From contig JAFQVM010000028.1 in NCBI GenBank assembly GCA_017407995.1, positions 1 through 64,000 on the forward strand: a stretch of 64,000 nucleotides of DNA, in the 5' to 3' direction. Below, in pieces: positions 52,667 to 60,808 of the stretch. A program made the translations under genes and the position numbers. A model generated the notes under the pieces. The model ran no database searches, was not told the origin of the DNA, and saw only the letters and a program-made list of their open reading frames with translations. Every line of letters begins with the position of its first letter. The first letter of the stretch is position 1. This DNA is from Clostridia bacterium (GTDB lineage: Bacteria > Bacillota > Clostridia > Oscillospirales > Acutalibacteraceae).

Positions 52667-53509
52667 TTATCTTATTATGTTAAGCTCAATTTTTTCTTTT
52701 TCCTTGCACTCAAGCGACAACGCTTGCGTTATATTTTGGAGCTGTTTTTCGGACAGCTCATTTTTAAAAGAGATTTTTGCATATGCAGTGGTGGTATCTC
52801 CATGTACAATGTAGCTGATATCAGTGCATTTGTCAACACCGCTGCAGTTGTTGATAATGTTTTCGATTGACAGCCTTTTTTCTGTACTTACAAAGTTTAT
52901 CAGCGCAGCGGCTCCCGATATCATCATCTTCACAGCCGAAACAATGATTATAATGCTTATCAGTATTCCGAAAAGTGCGTCCAGAGCAAAGTTTACATAC
53001 TGCGACAGGGTCAAAGTCAGAATAGTGGCACAGGTTATAAAGAAGTCGAGCAGACTGTCAAAAGCCATCACCCGAATTACAGGTGAGTCAGCTTTTTTGG
53101 AAACACGTCTGAAAATAAAGAACATCAGAAGTTTTACTGCGGCAGTAAGGCTTATCAGCACAAGAAACTTTGTAAGATACCACACAGGTGTCGGATACAT
53201 CAGCCGTTCGAGAGAACTGTATGCAAAGTAGAAGCCGACGAGCACAACAACTATTGACATGATAAAAGAGAAAAGCTGTTCCGCTTTTCGGATAACCGTG
53301 TCGGATTTTGATGCGGACTTAACAATGCAAGCAATACAGATAAATGTAACAAGTCCTGCAAGGCTGTCAAAAAGATTGTTAACCGCATCGGAATATATGC
53401 TTATGCTGTTGGAAGAAAGTCCAACATAGAGCTTTATTGCAAACAAAATCAAATTTGCGGCGAAAGCTCCGCCGCACACAGCGAGAGTGATTTTATTCTG
53501 TTTTTTCAA
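52667..53509 (-). CDS. Cation diffusion facilitator family transporter, second copy
   Basis: A transporter of 280 residues with six helices. Metal sites are SDAVNNLFDSLAG (helix 2) and AFDSLLDFFIT (helix 5). It has a short C-terminal domain, unlike the long form at 16659-17846. The TTG at 53509 follows AAGGAG by ten bases and is chosen over a TTG 21 bases upstream that precedes the ribosome site. The phosphoesterase gene follows 36 bp downstream. Metal unknown. Confidence 0.88.
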   Translation of the reverse strand: MKKQNKITLAVCGGAFAANLILFAIKLYVGLSSNSISIYSDAVNNLFDSLAGLVTFICIACIVKSASKSDTVIRKAEQLFSFIMSIVVVLVGFYFAYSSLERLMYPTPVWYLTKFLVLISLTAAVKLLMFFIFRRVSKKADSPVIRVMAFDSLLDFFITCATILTLTLSQYVNFALDALFGILISIIIIVSAVKMMISGAAALINFVSTEKRLSIENIINNCSGVDKCTDISYIVHGDTTTAYAKISFKNELSEKQLQNITQALSLECKEKEKIELNIIR

Positions 53510-53593
53510 GTTGTTCACTCTCCTTGTCAAAAATATCCTACCCCGATTATATAGAACTTTAAAGCAAAATTCAATATTATCGGGGCAGAGGTT

Positions 53594-55936
53594 TTAAATG
53601 AATTCTATTGTTTTAGCATGGCTGCAGGCTTGCAGGTCTTTCTCGGTCTGCTTAAACCAGTCGCCGAAGCCGTCGGTATTAATTTTCAGACAGTCCATCT
53701 CAGCACGCATGGAGAGGTTGTTCTCCGTTTTGTACTTTCTCATTTCTGAGATAACATCCTTCAGCTTTTCGCCGAAATCAATTATGGCGGTGTCAATGTT
53801 TTCGGGTTTTTCCCACTTGAGCAGATGAATCGATTTTTCGCTTTCGTATGCCTTGAAGAACTCCTGATATATATACTCCGTAATATGCGGAACATAGATG
53901 GAGTAGAGCTTTAGAATATTGAGAAGCGTGTAATAAATTGCGAACTGTGCGCCTCTGCGCTCTTCGACGCCGTGAATATCGGGCTGATACAGACGCTCTT
54001 TTGCGATTTCGATGTAGTTGTCGCAAAAATCTTTCCAGAACAGCTCATCAATTTCGTGGCGTGCAGAGCCGATTTCATAGTCATAGAGAAGCTTTGCAGC
54101 TTTCTTGACGGTCTCATTTGTGCGCTCTATTATCCATTTGTCAACGGGCAGCAGCTTGTAGTCTGCTGAACGGTCCATATCCTCAAGGTGCGAAATGGCG
54201 AACTTGGAAGCGTTATACAGCTTGGTGATAAAGCGCTTGGGGATGTTCAGCTCGTCAGTTGCAAAGAATGTATCTGTACCGAGCCTTGCTCCCGCTGTCC
54301 AATATCTGAGAACGTCGGCGGAATAGGTGCTGATAAGATGGTGTGGCTCATACTCGTTGTTGCTCTTCGATTTGCTGATTTTTTCACCTTTTTTGGCAAG
54401 AACAAAGCCGCATATCATAAGGTCTTTCCACGGTATATTACCCGTATGATAGAGAGAGCGAACTATGGTGTAGAAAGTCCATGTTCTGATAATCTCATGA
54501 GCATGAGTGCGCATGCTCATGGGCGTGAGCTTGAAGCCAAGACGCTCGTTGATTTGCGGGGTGATGCTCGAAGTTGCCCATGTGTCAAAAACGGCGGTTT
54601 CTGGGGTGAACTCTTCGCAGCCGCATTCGCATTTTCCTGTGTACGCAGTTTCAATGGGGTTAATGGGTAACTGTTCTTCAGTTGCGAAAACAGGCTTTCC
54701 GCACTCCTTGCAGTACCACAGCGGGAACGGAACACCGAAATAACGCTGTCGGGATATACACCAGTCCCATTTGAGGTTTTCAACCCATGCGATGTATCTG
54801 TTTTTCATGTTTGCGGGGTACCAATTGATTTCATCAGCAGCTTTGAGAAAACGCTCTTTCTCGCTCAGAACATCGATATACCACTGGCGTGACGGTATAA
54901 TTTCAATCGGTTTTCCGCAGCGCTCGTGGGTGGCGACAGTATGAGTTATCTTTTCGGACTTTAAAAGAAGACCGTTTTCACGCAGTTTTTCTATAATTTC
55001 ACGTCGTGCCGCCTCCACTTTGAGTCCGCCGATAAACGGAACATCGTCAGCTATATATCCGCTTGAAGTTATAACCTTGCGGTAGGGCAGATTATGCTCA
55101 GCATACCACTCGGCATCGGTGCTGTCGCCGAACGTGGCGCACATAACAACACCCGTACCCTTGTCAATTGCTGCCTTGCTGTCGGTCAGAATGGGTATCT
55201 CGTAATTATAGAGCGGAACAAGCGCTTTCTTGCCGATGAAGTCGGTATACCGCTCATCTTCAGGGTTAACAAACAGACAAACACAGCCGTATAAAAGCTC
55301 AGGGCGTGTGGTGGCAACCTCCAAAACCTTGCCGTCACATATAAACGGAATGTAGTTAAATGTGCTGTCAACATCGGCGGTGTCAAGTTCTGCCTGCGCT
55401 ATCGAGGTCTGACATTCGGTACACCACAAAACAGGCGATTCTTTTGAGTATGCTTTGCCTTTTTTTACAAGCTCCAAAAAGAGCGATTGGGATATCTTGC
55501 GAACTTCCGGACTGATAGTCTGATAGGTTGTTGACCAGTCAACCGAGAATCCGAGCGATTTCCAAAAGTCTTTGAATTCATTTTCGTATTTTGCTGTTGT
55601 GGACTGGCATTTTAAAATAAACTCGCTGCGTGGCAAATCCTTGGCTTTTATGCCCTCTTCACGCTCAACGAGTCTTTCTGTCGGCAGTCCGTTGTCATCA
55701 AAGCCAAACGGATAGAAAACATTTTCGCCCTGCATTCTCCTGAATCGGGCTATCATCTCGGCCTGAGTGTAAGAGAACAGGTGACCTATGTGCAGACTGC
55801 CGCTGACTGTCGGTGGCGGAGTGTCAATAGAGTAGATTTTGCCAGGTGCATTTTCGTCGAAACGAAAAATCTGCTCATCCTCCCAAAAGTCCTGTACCTG
55901 CTTTTCGATTGCGGAAAAGTCGTAACGTTTTTCCAT
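53594..55936 (-). CDS. valS: Valyl-tRNA synthetase, archaeal/Rickettsia type
   Basis: Charges tRNA-Val; 780 residues, about 100 shorter than common bacterial ValS. HIGH is at 49-52 in DTPPPTVSGSLHIGHLFSYTQ, and the KMSKS loop is KISKSKSNNE (about 517). The HIGH region and YPFGFDDNGLPTERLVE fit the archaeal form also known from Rickettsia rather than the usual IPPPNVTGSLHMGH form. There are CxxC zinc-like pairs in the inserts (CTECQ, CKECG, CECGCEE). The C-terminal coiled coil of bacterial ValS is missing. A valine T-box controls it, so it is integrated into the host regulation. Confidence 0.96.
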   Translation of the reverse strand: MEKRYDFSAIEKQVQDFWEDEQIFRFDENAPGKIYSIDTPPPTVSGSLHIGHLFSYTQAEMIARFRRMQGENVFYPFGFDDNGLPTERLVEREEGIKAKDLPRSEFILKCQSTTAKYENEFKDFWKSLGFSVDWSTTYQTISPEVRKISQSLFLELVKKGKAYSKESPVLWCTECQTSIAQAELDTADVDSTFNYIPFICDGKVLEVATTRPELLYGCVCLFVNPEDERYTDFIGKKALVPLYNYEIPILTDSKAAIDKGTGVVMCATFGDSTDAEWYAEHNLPYRKVITSSGYIADDVPFIGGLKVEAARREIIEKLRENGLLLKSEKITHTVATHERCGKPIEIIPSRQWYIDVLSEKERFLKAADEINWYPANMKNRYIAWVENLKWDWCISRQRYFGVPFPLWYCKECGKPVFATEEQLPINPIETAYTGKCECGCEEFTPETAVFDTWATSSITPQINERLGFKLTPMSMRTHAHEIIRTWTFYTIVRSLYHTGNIPWKDLMICGFVLAKKGEKISKSKSNNEYEPHHLISTYSADVLRYWTAGARLGTDTFFATDELNIPKRFITKLYNASKFAISHLEDMDRSADYKLLPVDKWIIERTNETVKKAAKLLYDYEIGSARHEIDELFWKDFCDNYIEIAKERLYQPDIHGVEERRGAQFAIYYTLLNILKLYSIYVPHITEYIYQEFFKAYESEKSIHLLKWEKPENIDTAIIDFGEKLKDVISEMRKYKTENNLSMRAEMDCLKINTDGFGDWFKQTEKDLQACSHAKTIEFI

Positions 55937-55959
55937 AAAAATTCCTCCAAATTCAGATT

Positions 55960-56273
55960 AACCGAATACAACAAAAAAGTCCCAAGCAGCATAATACTAT
56001 GCCGCTTGGGACGAACATTTTTGTCCGTGGTACCACCCAAATTCAGAGAGAATTCTCTGCACTCGTACGATGCGGGATATTTCTATCCGATATCGCTTTC
56101 CTTATGACGGTGGAAAATCCGTTGAAGTCTACTGAGAGATAAATCTCCGTTCGGTTCACAGCTCAGAGGCTACCTTCCATACTTCCTTCACAGGAGCTTA
56201 CACCAACCGCTCCCTCTCTTTGCATCAGAAAGAATGTACTCCTCCTCGTCAATGCCTTTCGTTGTATTCAATT
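55960..56273 (-). ncRNA. T-box leader (valine) of valS
   Basis: On the minus strand: S-turn AGTA (56237-56240), specifier GTA (56171-56173) followed by G and CCTCT that can pair with AGAGG-like sequence beside the S-turn. Then comes a canonical T-box GGGTGGTACCACGG (about 56025-56038) and a long terminator stem (55979-55993 with 55998-56012) with a T run. GUA is a valine codon, in agreement with valS. Confidence 0.95.
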
Positions 56274-56279
56274 TATATC

Positions 56280-56308
56280 ATTCTATTATGAAAGCTGATT
56301 TGTGTCAA
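56280..56308 (-). promoter_or_regulatory. Promoter of the valS T-box transcript
   Basis: Minus strand TTGACA (56303-56308), 17 bp, TAGAAT (56280-56285). It lies just before the stop of the next gene upstream. Confidence 0.9.
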
Positions 56309-56325
56309 GAAAAATTTTCAATGAA

Positions 56326-57015
56326 TTAGACTTGTTTGTCAGCAGCTTGCTTTTCCCAGAGTTCGGACAGCGGTTTTGCCTTTTTGTCAGGCTCTTTTAT
56401 TTCTGACCACTCTATGGATTTTGCGGTAAAACCTGAGAGCTCCAAACGTTTATAGTCCCAATAATATCTATAGTCCGTTTCGGTTATATAGCGAAGCTCC
56501 TGAAGCTCTTCACCGTTAAACATTGCAACAAAGCCGCAATCAAAAACACCTTTGTCGTTTCTGGTAAAGCCCAAAACAAACAGACGGTCATTGTCGCATT
56601 CTATATGGCTCGGCTCGAATTTTGAATCGTTTGCATAATATTGTCCGACACACTTGAAATCCGTTGTGTCATAGACAGAGATACATGAGTTACAGCTGTT
56701 GTTTTGCCGTTCTATGTTGTAGAAAAGACGTCCGTCATTTGAAAAGCAAAATCCGTCATCCTGTGCTTCGGCAACTTTTGAAAAGCGAAACTTTTTAATC
56801 AGCTCCAATTCATCTAAATCATAGACTGCCAAACAGCCCTCCGTTGATTTTACAATGAGAGTTTTGCCGTCAGGCGAGAACATGGGTGTGTATGCGTATT
56901 TCAAATCTTTAAACTTTGCAAGTTCGCTGCCGTTTGAGTCGTAGACATATACAGTCTGTCCTGTGCAGCCGACTGCATATTTTTCGTTTTTTATGTAGCT
57001 CCAAAAATTCGGCAT
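56326..57015 (-). CDS. WD40/beta-propeller-like protein of unknown function
   Basis: A protein of 229 residues with repeated blade-like units: YAVGCTGQTVYVYDSNGSELAKF, YTPMFSPDGKTLIVKST and DGFCFSNDGRLFYNIE (FSxDGK/R turns), then ISVYDTTDFKCVGQY. The pattern is that of WD40-like propellers, though three to four blades are too few for a closed propeller alone. No signal peptide; cytoplasmic. Its promoter lies at 57036-57063. Role unknown. Confidence 0.65.
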   Translation of the reverse strand: MPNFWSYIKNEKYAVGCTGQTVYVYDSNGSELAKFKDLKYAYTPMFSPDGKTLIVKSTEGCLAVYDLDELELIKKFRFSKVAEAQDDGFCFSNDGRLFYNIERQNNSCNSCISVYDTTDFKCVGQYYANDSKFEPSHIECDNDRLFVLGFTRNDKGVFDCGFVAMFNGEELQELRYITETDYRYYWDYKRLELSGFTAKSIEWSEIKEPDKKAKPLSELWEKQAADKQV

Positions 57016-57035
57016 TGTATCACCACCATGTTTTT

Positions 57036-57063
57036 ATTATAACAAAATAAAGTAAAAAGTAAA
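57036..57063 (-). promoter_or_regulatory. Promoter of the beta-propeller-like gene
   Basis: Minus strand TTTACT (57058-57063), 16 bp, TATAAT (57036-57041), about 20 bp before the ATG. Confidence 0.6.
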
Positions 57064-57090
57064 CTCCCGAACAACTTGGTTCGGGAGTGA
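57060..57090 (-). terminator. Terminator of the YgjV-like gene
   Basis: ACTCCCGAAC pairs with GTTCGGGAGT around a short loop; on the minus strand it lies 5 bp past the stop and is followed by TTACTTTTTAC. It abuts the next promoter. Confidence 0.85.
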
Positions 57091-57092
57091 CA

Positions 57093-57641
57093 TCATTGAT
57101 TCTTTTTCGTCATATCGAGGCGTATAATACCTATAATAATTGAGCCAAGGCACAAGACCTCACAGATGATAGCTCCTATAGCAAAATTTACGATATTATA
57201 TATCAGCCACGACGGGGAACTTATAAGTCCGAAGCGGCGGATGGTTTTGGCATCCTTGTATCGCAGGCTGACAGTGGTTGCCGTCATACCGATGACAGGC
57301 AGAAGCTCTATGATGCAGTTGAAAAGCGAGACTTCTTTGCCGAACACGGTAAAAGTGAGTATGTAAGAAACTATATAAACACAAACAAAGCCGATAAGCC
57401 AAATGATGTTATCGGAGTGAAGTTTCTCTTTGTTCATAAAAACAACAGCTCTTACGGCACCGACCATGTTCAGCATTGCGCCTACAATTGCTCCGAGCAT
57501 TAAAAAGTTTATGGCAAAAAGCGTACAGCCAAAAAGCTGACAGATAATAACTTTCTTTTGCGTTTTTTGTTGGTATGACAGGATGTTGAATGTCATTGCG
57601 ACAATGCCTATTGCCTGTGCAATGATTTCGATTGGTTCCAT
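57093..57641 (-). CDS. YgjV-family inner membrane protein
   Basis: A membrane protein of 182 residues with six to seven helices. The N-terminal QAIGIVAMTFNILSYQQKTQKK and the VRAVVFMNKEK loop follow the YgjV family, which is distantly like semiSWEET sugar carriers. Function is not established. ATG at 57641 is chosen because AGGTGA lies six bases before it; an upstream GTG lies inside that site. Neighbours on both sides are poorly known genes. Confidence 0.75.
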   Translation of the reverse strand: MEPIEIIAQAIGIVAMTFNILSYQQKTQKKVIICQLFGCTLFAINFLMLGAIVGAMLNMVGAVRAVVFMNKEKLHSDNIIWLIGFVCVYIVSYILTFTVFGKEVSLFNCIIELLPVIGMTATTVSLRYKDAKTIRRFGLISSPSWLIYNIVNFAIGAIICEVLCLGSIIIGIIRLDMTKKNQ

Positions 57642-57680
57642 AAGGATCACCTGATTTTGTTGTTTTTTTGTGGTTGCGAA

Positions 57681-58667
57681 TTAATAGTTGTCTGCGAAAT
57701 CTTCAAAAAATTCATCTATCTCTTCAAAATTATATTCATCATAGTTTTCAAAGAAATAGAAAATGTCATCTTTCATATCATTATACATGGTATGTGAGTC
57801 TTCTTTTTCGCAAAATACGGTATGCACCATTCCTCCGTAGATTCCGCAAGTGATTGCAAAGTGGGTCTTGCAGTCTTCCAGTGTTATCCGGGCTTGCCCT
57901 GAAAGCTCTTCGTCTCGGATAATGATTCCACTTTCCGAGCCGATTTCTCCTATGGTTTTTCCTCGGTCTACGGCAACCCAATGAGGAGGAATATATTGAA
58001 TCACATCAATAACTCGCCATTTATCAGCGTAAACAAACTTTACTGTCAACAAATCCCCCTTGTGGAGAGTGGTGTTTTTCTGCGGATCGCCAAGCAAAAC
58101 TCCCTCGTACATGTTGCGTAATTTCTTTCTGACAGGACGAAACCACACCTTTTCTGATTCTTCATCATTTATCGGGATACTTATCTGAACATCCAAAGGA
58201 TATTCAATGTTTCGAAACTTGTCAAAGTCTTTGCACATAATTGTAGGGTTTTTCTCGTGCTTTTTCATGATGGGCTCACAGCGTTCAAAGCATAGTTTCA
58301 TTGCTTCTAAACTAGCATTAGAAAGGGAAGCCAATTTCTCATTTGCTTCGCTATAAGACAAAACAAATTCTTTTCCCTCGGGAACAGGTACCCACCAATC
58401 TGATTTGCCTTTGCCGTCACGGTTGTATGCGCCAAGAAAATGAAATTGTAATCCGTCGTGCTCATCCACACAACAATAAGCAAAAGAAAGTCCGTATCCA
58501 ACCGATTCCACGCCGGCTAAATCGCAACACCGCTGTTGGAGGTCATAATCGTAAAATTCTACTATAGTACGGTGTAACTGCCTGAAAGAATACGCAGAGA
58601 TTGGTTTGTATTTATATGGGCCGAATTTAAGAAAAACAGCTTTATTAAAATCATATTCGGAAGTCAA
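57681..58667 (-). CDS. Hypothetical acidic protein, DUF2314-like segment possible
   Basis: A protein of 328 residues, not confidently recognised. The middle (about 165-240) has VWFRPVRKKLRNMYEGVLLGDPQ and LHKGDLLTVKF, which resembles DUF2314-type domains; the C terminus is very acidic and aromatic. No signal peptide. TTG at 58667 is chosen: AGAGGTGA lies four to five bases before it, and a promoter -10 (58697-58702) shows that the TTG at 58694 would be at the transcript start. It could be a contact-system or immunity-type protein, but nothing here proves that. Confidence 0.6.
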   Translation of the reverse strand: MTSEYDFNKAVFLKFGPYKYKPISAYSFRQLHRTIVEFYDYDLQQRCCDLAGVESVGYGLSFAYCCVDEHDGLQFHFLGAYNRDGKGKSDWWVPVPEGKEFVLSYSEANEKLASLSNASLEAMKLCFERCEPIMKKHEKNPTIMCKDFDKFRNIEYPLDVQISIPINDEESEKVWFRPVRKKLRNMYEGVLLGDPQKNTTLHKGDLLTVKFVYADKWRVIDVIQYIPPHWVAVDRGKTIGEIGSESGIIIRDEELSGQARITLEDCKTHFAITCGIYGGMVHTVFCEKEDSHTMYNDMKDDIFYFFENYDEYNFEEIDEFFEDFADNY

Positions 58668-58696
58668 TATATCACCTCTTTTGACATATTGCAAAT

Positions 58697-58724
58697 ATTA
58701 TACCACATAATATCTGTTGCACAA
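58697..58724 (-). promoter_or_regulatory. Promoter of the hypothetical gene at 57681-58667
   Basis: Minus strand TATAAT at 58697-58702; a weak TTGTGC-like -35 lies about 16 bp before it. The short leader fits the TTG start at 58667. Confidence 0.5.
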
Positions 58725-58733
58725 AGATCATTG

Positions 58734-58760
58734 AAAAAAGCACCGACAAAGTCGATGCTT
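58734..58760 (-). terminator. Terminator of the tRNA pair
   Basis: On the minus strand AGCATCGAC pairs with GTCGGTGCT (one wobble), loop TTT, then six T. It lies 6 bases after the tRNA-Tyr CCA end. Confidence 0.9.
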
Positions 58761-58765
58761 TTTTC

Positions 58766-58850
58766 TGGTGGGAGAGGGTGGATTCGAACCACCGAAGTCG
58801 TCGACAACAGATTTACAGTCTGCCCCCTTTGGCCACTCGGGAACTCTCCC
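58766..58850 (-). tRNA. tRNA-Tyr (GTA)
   Basis: Cloverleaf of 85 bases with acceptor GGGAGAG/CTCTCCC, anticodon arm CAGACTGTAAATCTG with GTA, a long variable arm as required for tRNA-Tyr, T arm GGTTCGAATCC, and an encoded CCA. Confidence 0.97.
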
Positions 58851-58878
58851 TTATTCAATTTTCATCTAAAAAAGATGA

Positions 58879-58954
58879 TGGAGCTGGTGGACGGACTCGA
58901 ACCCCCGACCTGCTGATTACAAATCAGCTGCTCTACCAACTGAGCTACACCAGC
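58879..58954 (-). tRNA. tRNA-Thr (TGT)
   Basis: Cloverleaf of 76 bases with acceptor GCTGGTG/CACCAGC, D arm with AGCTCAGTTGGTAGAGC, anticodon loop TTTGTAA (TGT), T arm GGTTCGAGTCC, and encoded CCA. It is 28 bp before tRNA-Tyr in one transcript. Confidence 0.97.
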
Positions 58955-58970
58955 GTCTTGACGCTCGAAT

Positions 58971-58999
58971 AATATATCATAAAAAGACACGTCAGTCAA
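58971..58999 (-). promoter_or_regulatory. Promoter of the tRNA-Thr/tRNA-Tyr unit
   Basis: Minus strand TTGACT (58994-58999), 17 bp, TATATT (58971-58976), about 16 bp before the tRNA-Thr 5' end. Confidence 0.85.
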
Positions 59000-59028
59000 G
59001 CCCCAAATTGAATTTTTTTAAAGATTTT

Positions 59029-59721
59029 TTATTTTTCGCTTGAAAGCAAATTCTTAAGCACCGATATGGAATTTTCTGCTGCCAGCTTTGTAAACTCTGC
59101 GTAGTCCATATGGGAGCTGCCGTCCGCATTATCGGATATTGCACGGATAACGCAGAACGGGACGCTATTGACATAACAGACGTGGCCTATCGCTGCGCCT
59201 TCCATTTCACAGGCGACGGCACCGAATGTGCTTGAAATATATTTTTTTCGTGCAGCGTCATTTACAAAACAGTCACCTGATGCGATGGTGCCGATTATAC
59301 TTTTTATATTACCGACACTTTGAGCGCTATTAGTGATTTTTTGAGCGAGTGATTCGTCTGCGGGAATATTAACGAGATTTATTTTCGATATCATTCCTAC
59401 GGGGTCCCCCAACGGACTTGTGTCCATGTCGTGCTGAACAACGTAGTCGCTCACAGCGATATCTCCGATGCCGAGCGATGAACTGAGGCTTCCTGCAACG
59501 CCTGTGTTTATGATTCTGTCAGGTGAATAAAGCATAATCATGGTCTGTGCGCACATGGCTGCAAACACCTTGCCTATACCGCAAACGGCGGTCACAACCT
59601 CCTGGCCGCAGAGAGTACCTTTTGTAAACTCTATGCCGCTGACTGTTTTTATTTCTTTGTTTTCCATAGCTGCATTGAGATTTTCAATCTCAATGGACAT
59701 AGCTCCTATAATTCCTGTCAT
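59029..59721 (-). CDS. mtnN: 5'-methylthioadenosine/S-adenosylhomocysteine nucleosidase
   Basis: Splits adenine from S-adenosylhomocysteine and methylthioadenosine; 230 residues, normal length. GIIGAMSIEIENL has the first catalytic Glu region, NTGVAGSLSSSLGIGDIAVSDYVVQHDMD is the core, EMEGAAIGHVC is the substrate Glu-Met-Glu, and RAISDNADG carries the catalytic Asp. AAAGGAG precedes the ATG. It follows luxS by 14 bp; together they run both steps from S-adenosylhomocysteine to homocysteine and the AI-2 precursor. Confidence 0.97.
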   Translation of the reverse strand: MTGIIGAMSIEIENLNAAMENKEIKTVSGIEFTKGTLCGQEVVTAVCGIGKVFAAMCAQTMIMLYSPDRIINTGVAGSLSSSLGIGDIAVSDYVVQHDMDTSPLGDPVGMISKINLVNIPADESLAQKITNSAQSVGNIKSIIGTIASGDCFVNDAARKKYISSTFGAVACEMEGAAIGHVCYVNSVPFCVIRAISDNADGSSHMDYAEFTKLAAENSISVLKNLLSSEK

Positions 59722-59735
59722 TTGTTATAGCTCCT

Positions 59736-60191
59736 TTACTCTGTGGGATATTCAAAAGTCTGTTGACGGCTCTCAAGCTCAGCACGAAATTTTTTTGCTT
59801 CTGCTCTTGCTGCCTCTATACTGAGATTTTTGTAATTGCCGCATTCCTTGCGCTCGGCTCCGAACATCTGGGGAGCCGTCTCGGTGTTTTTGAGCGCCTC
59901 TATAAGCGTTGTCAAAACGATGTTGTTGTCTGCGTTGCGCACTAACAGATAAAATCCTGTCTGACAGCCCATCGGTCCGAAGTAGATTATATCGTCTTTG
60001 AGCTGAGAGTTTCGCAAAAATGTAGCCAGCATATGCTCGACCGAGTGCATTGTTAAGTTGTCCATATAGTCGCCGCAGTTTGGCTTGCGTGTGCGCAGGT
60101 CGTAGGTTGTCACATCGCCGTCTATGCGTGAAACATATATTCCGGGAACAATAAAATCATGGTCGACAGAAAAGCTTGTTATTCTTTGCAT
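59736..60191 (-). CDS. luxS: S-ribosylhomocysteine lyase
   Basis: Makes homocysteine and the AI-2 precursor DPD; 151 residues. The metal ligands are H49 and H53 in HSVEHM and C117 in RKECGNY; the catalytic Cys is C76 in GPMGCQTGFY and Glu is E52. AACGGAGG-like sequence (TCGGAGG) lies before the ATG. It is first in a two-gene operon with mtnN. Whether AI-2 is used as a signal or this is only methyl-cycle recycling cannot be told; no lsr genes are in the window. Confidence 0.98.
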   Translation of the reverse strand: MQRITSFSVDHDFIVPGIYVSRIDGDVTTYDLRTRKPNCGDYMDNLTMHSVEHMLATFLRNSQLKDDIIYFGPMGCQTGFYLLVRNADNNIVLTTLIEALKNTETAPQMFGAERKECGNYKNLSIEAARAEAKKFRAELESRQQTFEYPTE

Positions 60192-60232
60192 CGCAGTTCC
60201 TCCGAAACATCAGGGTTATAAATACAAAAAAA

Positions 60233-60261
60233 ATTATATCAGCCGCAGTTTAAAAGGTCAA
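60233..60261 (-). promoter_or_regulatory. Promoter of luxS-mtnN
   Basis: Minus strand TTGACC (60256-60261), 17 bp, TATAAT (60233-60238). Confidence 0.88.
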
Positions 60262-60348
60262 TTAAAGACGGCGAATTTTTTTGTGTTATGCGGCAAAAAA
60301 TACTGGTATGCGGAAAAACCGCAATACATTAAATAAAGGAGAGTTGAA

Positions 60349-60507
60349 ATGGGATATTTTTATATCGAAAACGAAAACCTGAAAAAGGAATTTGAAGCGC
60401 TTCCGATTGAAATTAAAAATCTTATAATGGAGAGCGGAATAGAGATTAAAAGTTCAGAGCAGCTTCAGATGACAGCTCAGAGGCTTAAAAATCTGTCTGC
60501 AGAATAA
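60349..60507 (+). CDS. Small acidic protein, 52 residues
   Basis: A short gene starting MGYFYIENENLKKEFEALP. AAAGGAG lies seven bases before the ATG and a terminator follows 9 bp after the stop, so it is very probably expressed. Composition is charged and helical (EIKNLIMESGIEIKSSEQL) with no membrane segment and no Cys. I do not recognise a family. It is divergent from luxS; no function can be proposed from the sequence. Confidence 0.7.
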   Translation: MGYFYIENENLKKEFEALPIEIKNLIMESGIEIKSSEQLQMTAQRLKNLSAE

Positions 60508-60515
60508 CAACCGTG

Positions 60516-60547
60516 ACGCCTGACGTTAGTCGGGCGTTTTGGTTTTA
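60516..60547 (+). terminator. Terminator of the 52-residue gene
   Basis: ACGCCTGAC pairs with GTCGGGCGT (one wobble) around GTTA, followed by TTTTGGTTTT. Confidence 0.85.
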
Positions 60548-60670
60548 TCTGATTTGGTTATATATTTTTTCGAAAATACTATACATATTATGAGGTGAAG
60601 CCTGTCTTAAGAGGGCAAATTGAGGAAAATTTGTGTGCATAATACACAATAATCAAAGAAAAAATTTTAT

Positions 60671-60699
60671 TTGAAATCATTTGTGCTATATGCTATAAT
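60671..60699 (+). promoter_or_regulatory. Promoter of the EF-G-like gene
   Basis: TTGAAA (60671-60676), 17 bp, TATAAT (60694-60699), leaving a leader of about 100 bases. I see no clear riboswitch in that leader. Confidence 0.85.
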
Positions 60700-60808
60700 T
60701 TCTTCATTGGCTGTGAATTTTTTTTAGACACAAAGTTAATATAAACTTCGCTTTGGGTGAAAACGCACAGTTTTTACCTTTTGCGTGGAAGCACAAGGAG
60801 GAAATACT

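Noticed and set aside
58664-58972. Several short frames around the tRNA genes
   Set aside because: They run through tRNA-Tyr and tRNA-Thr, whose cloverleafs are complete.
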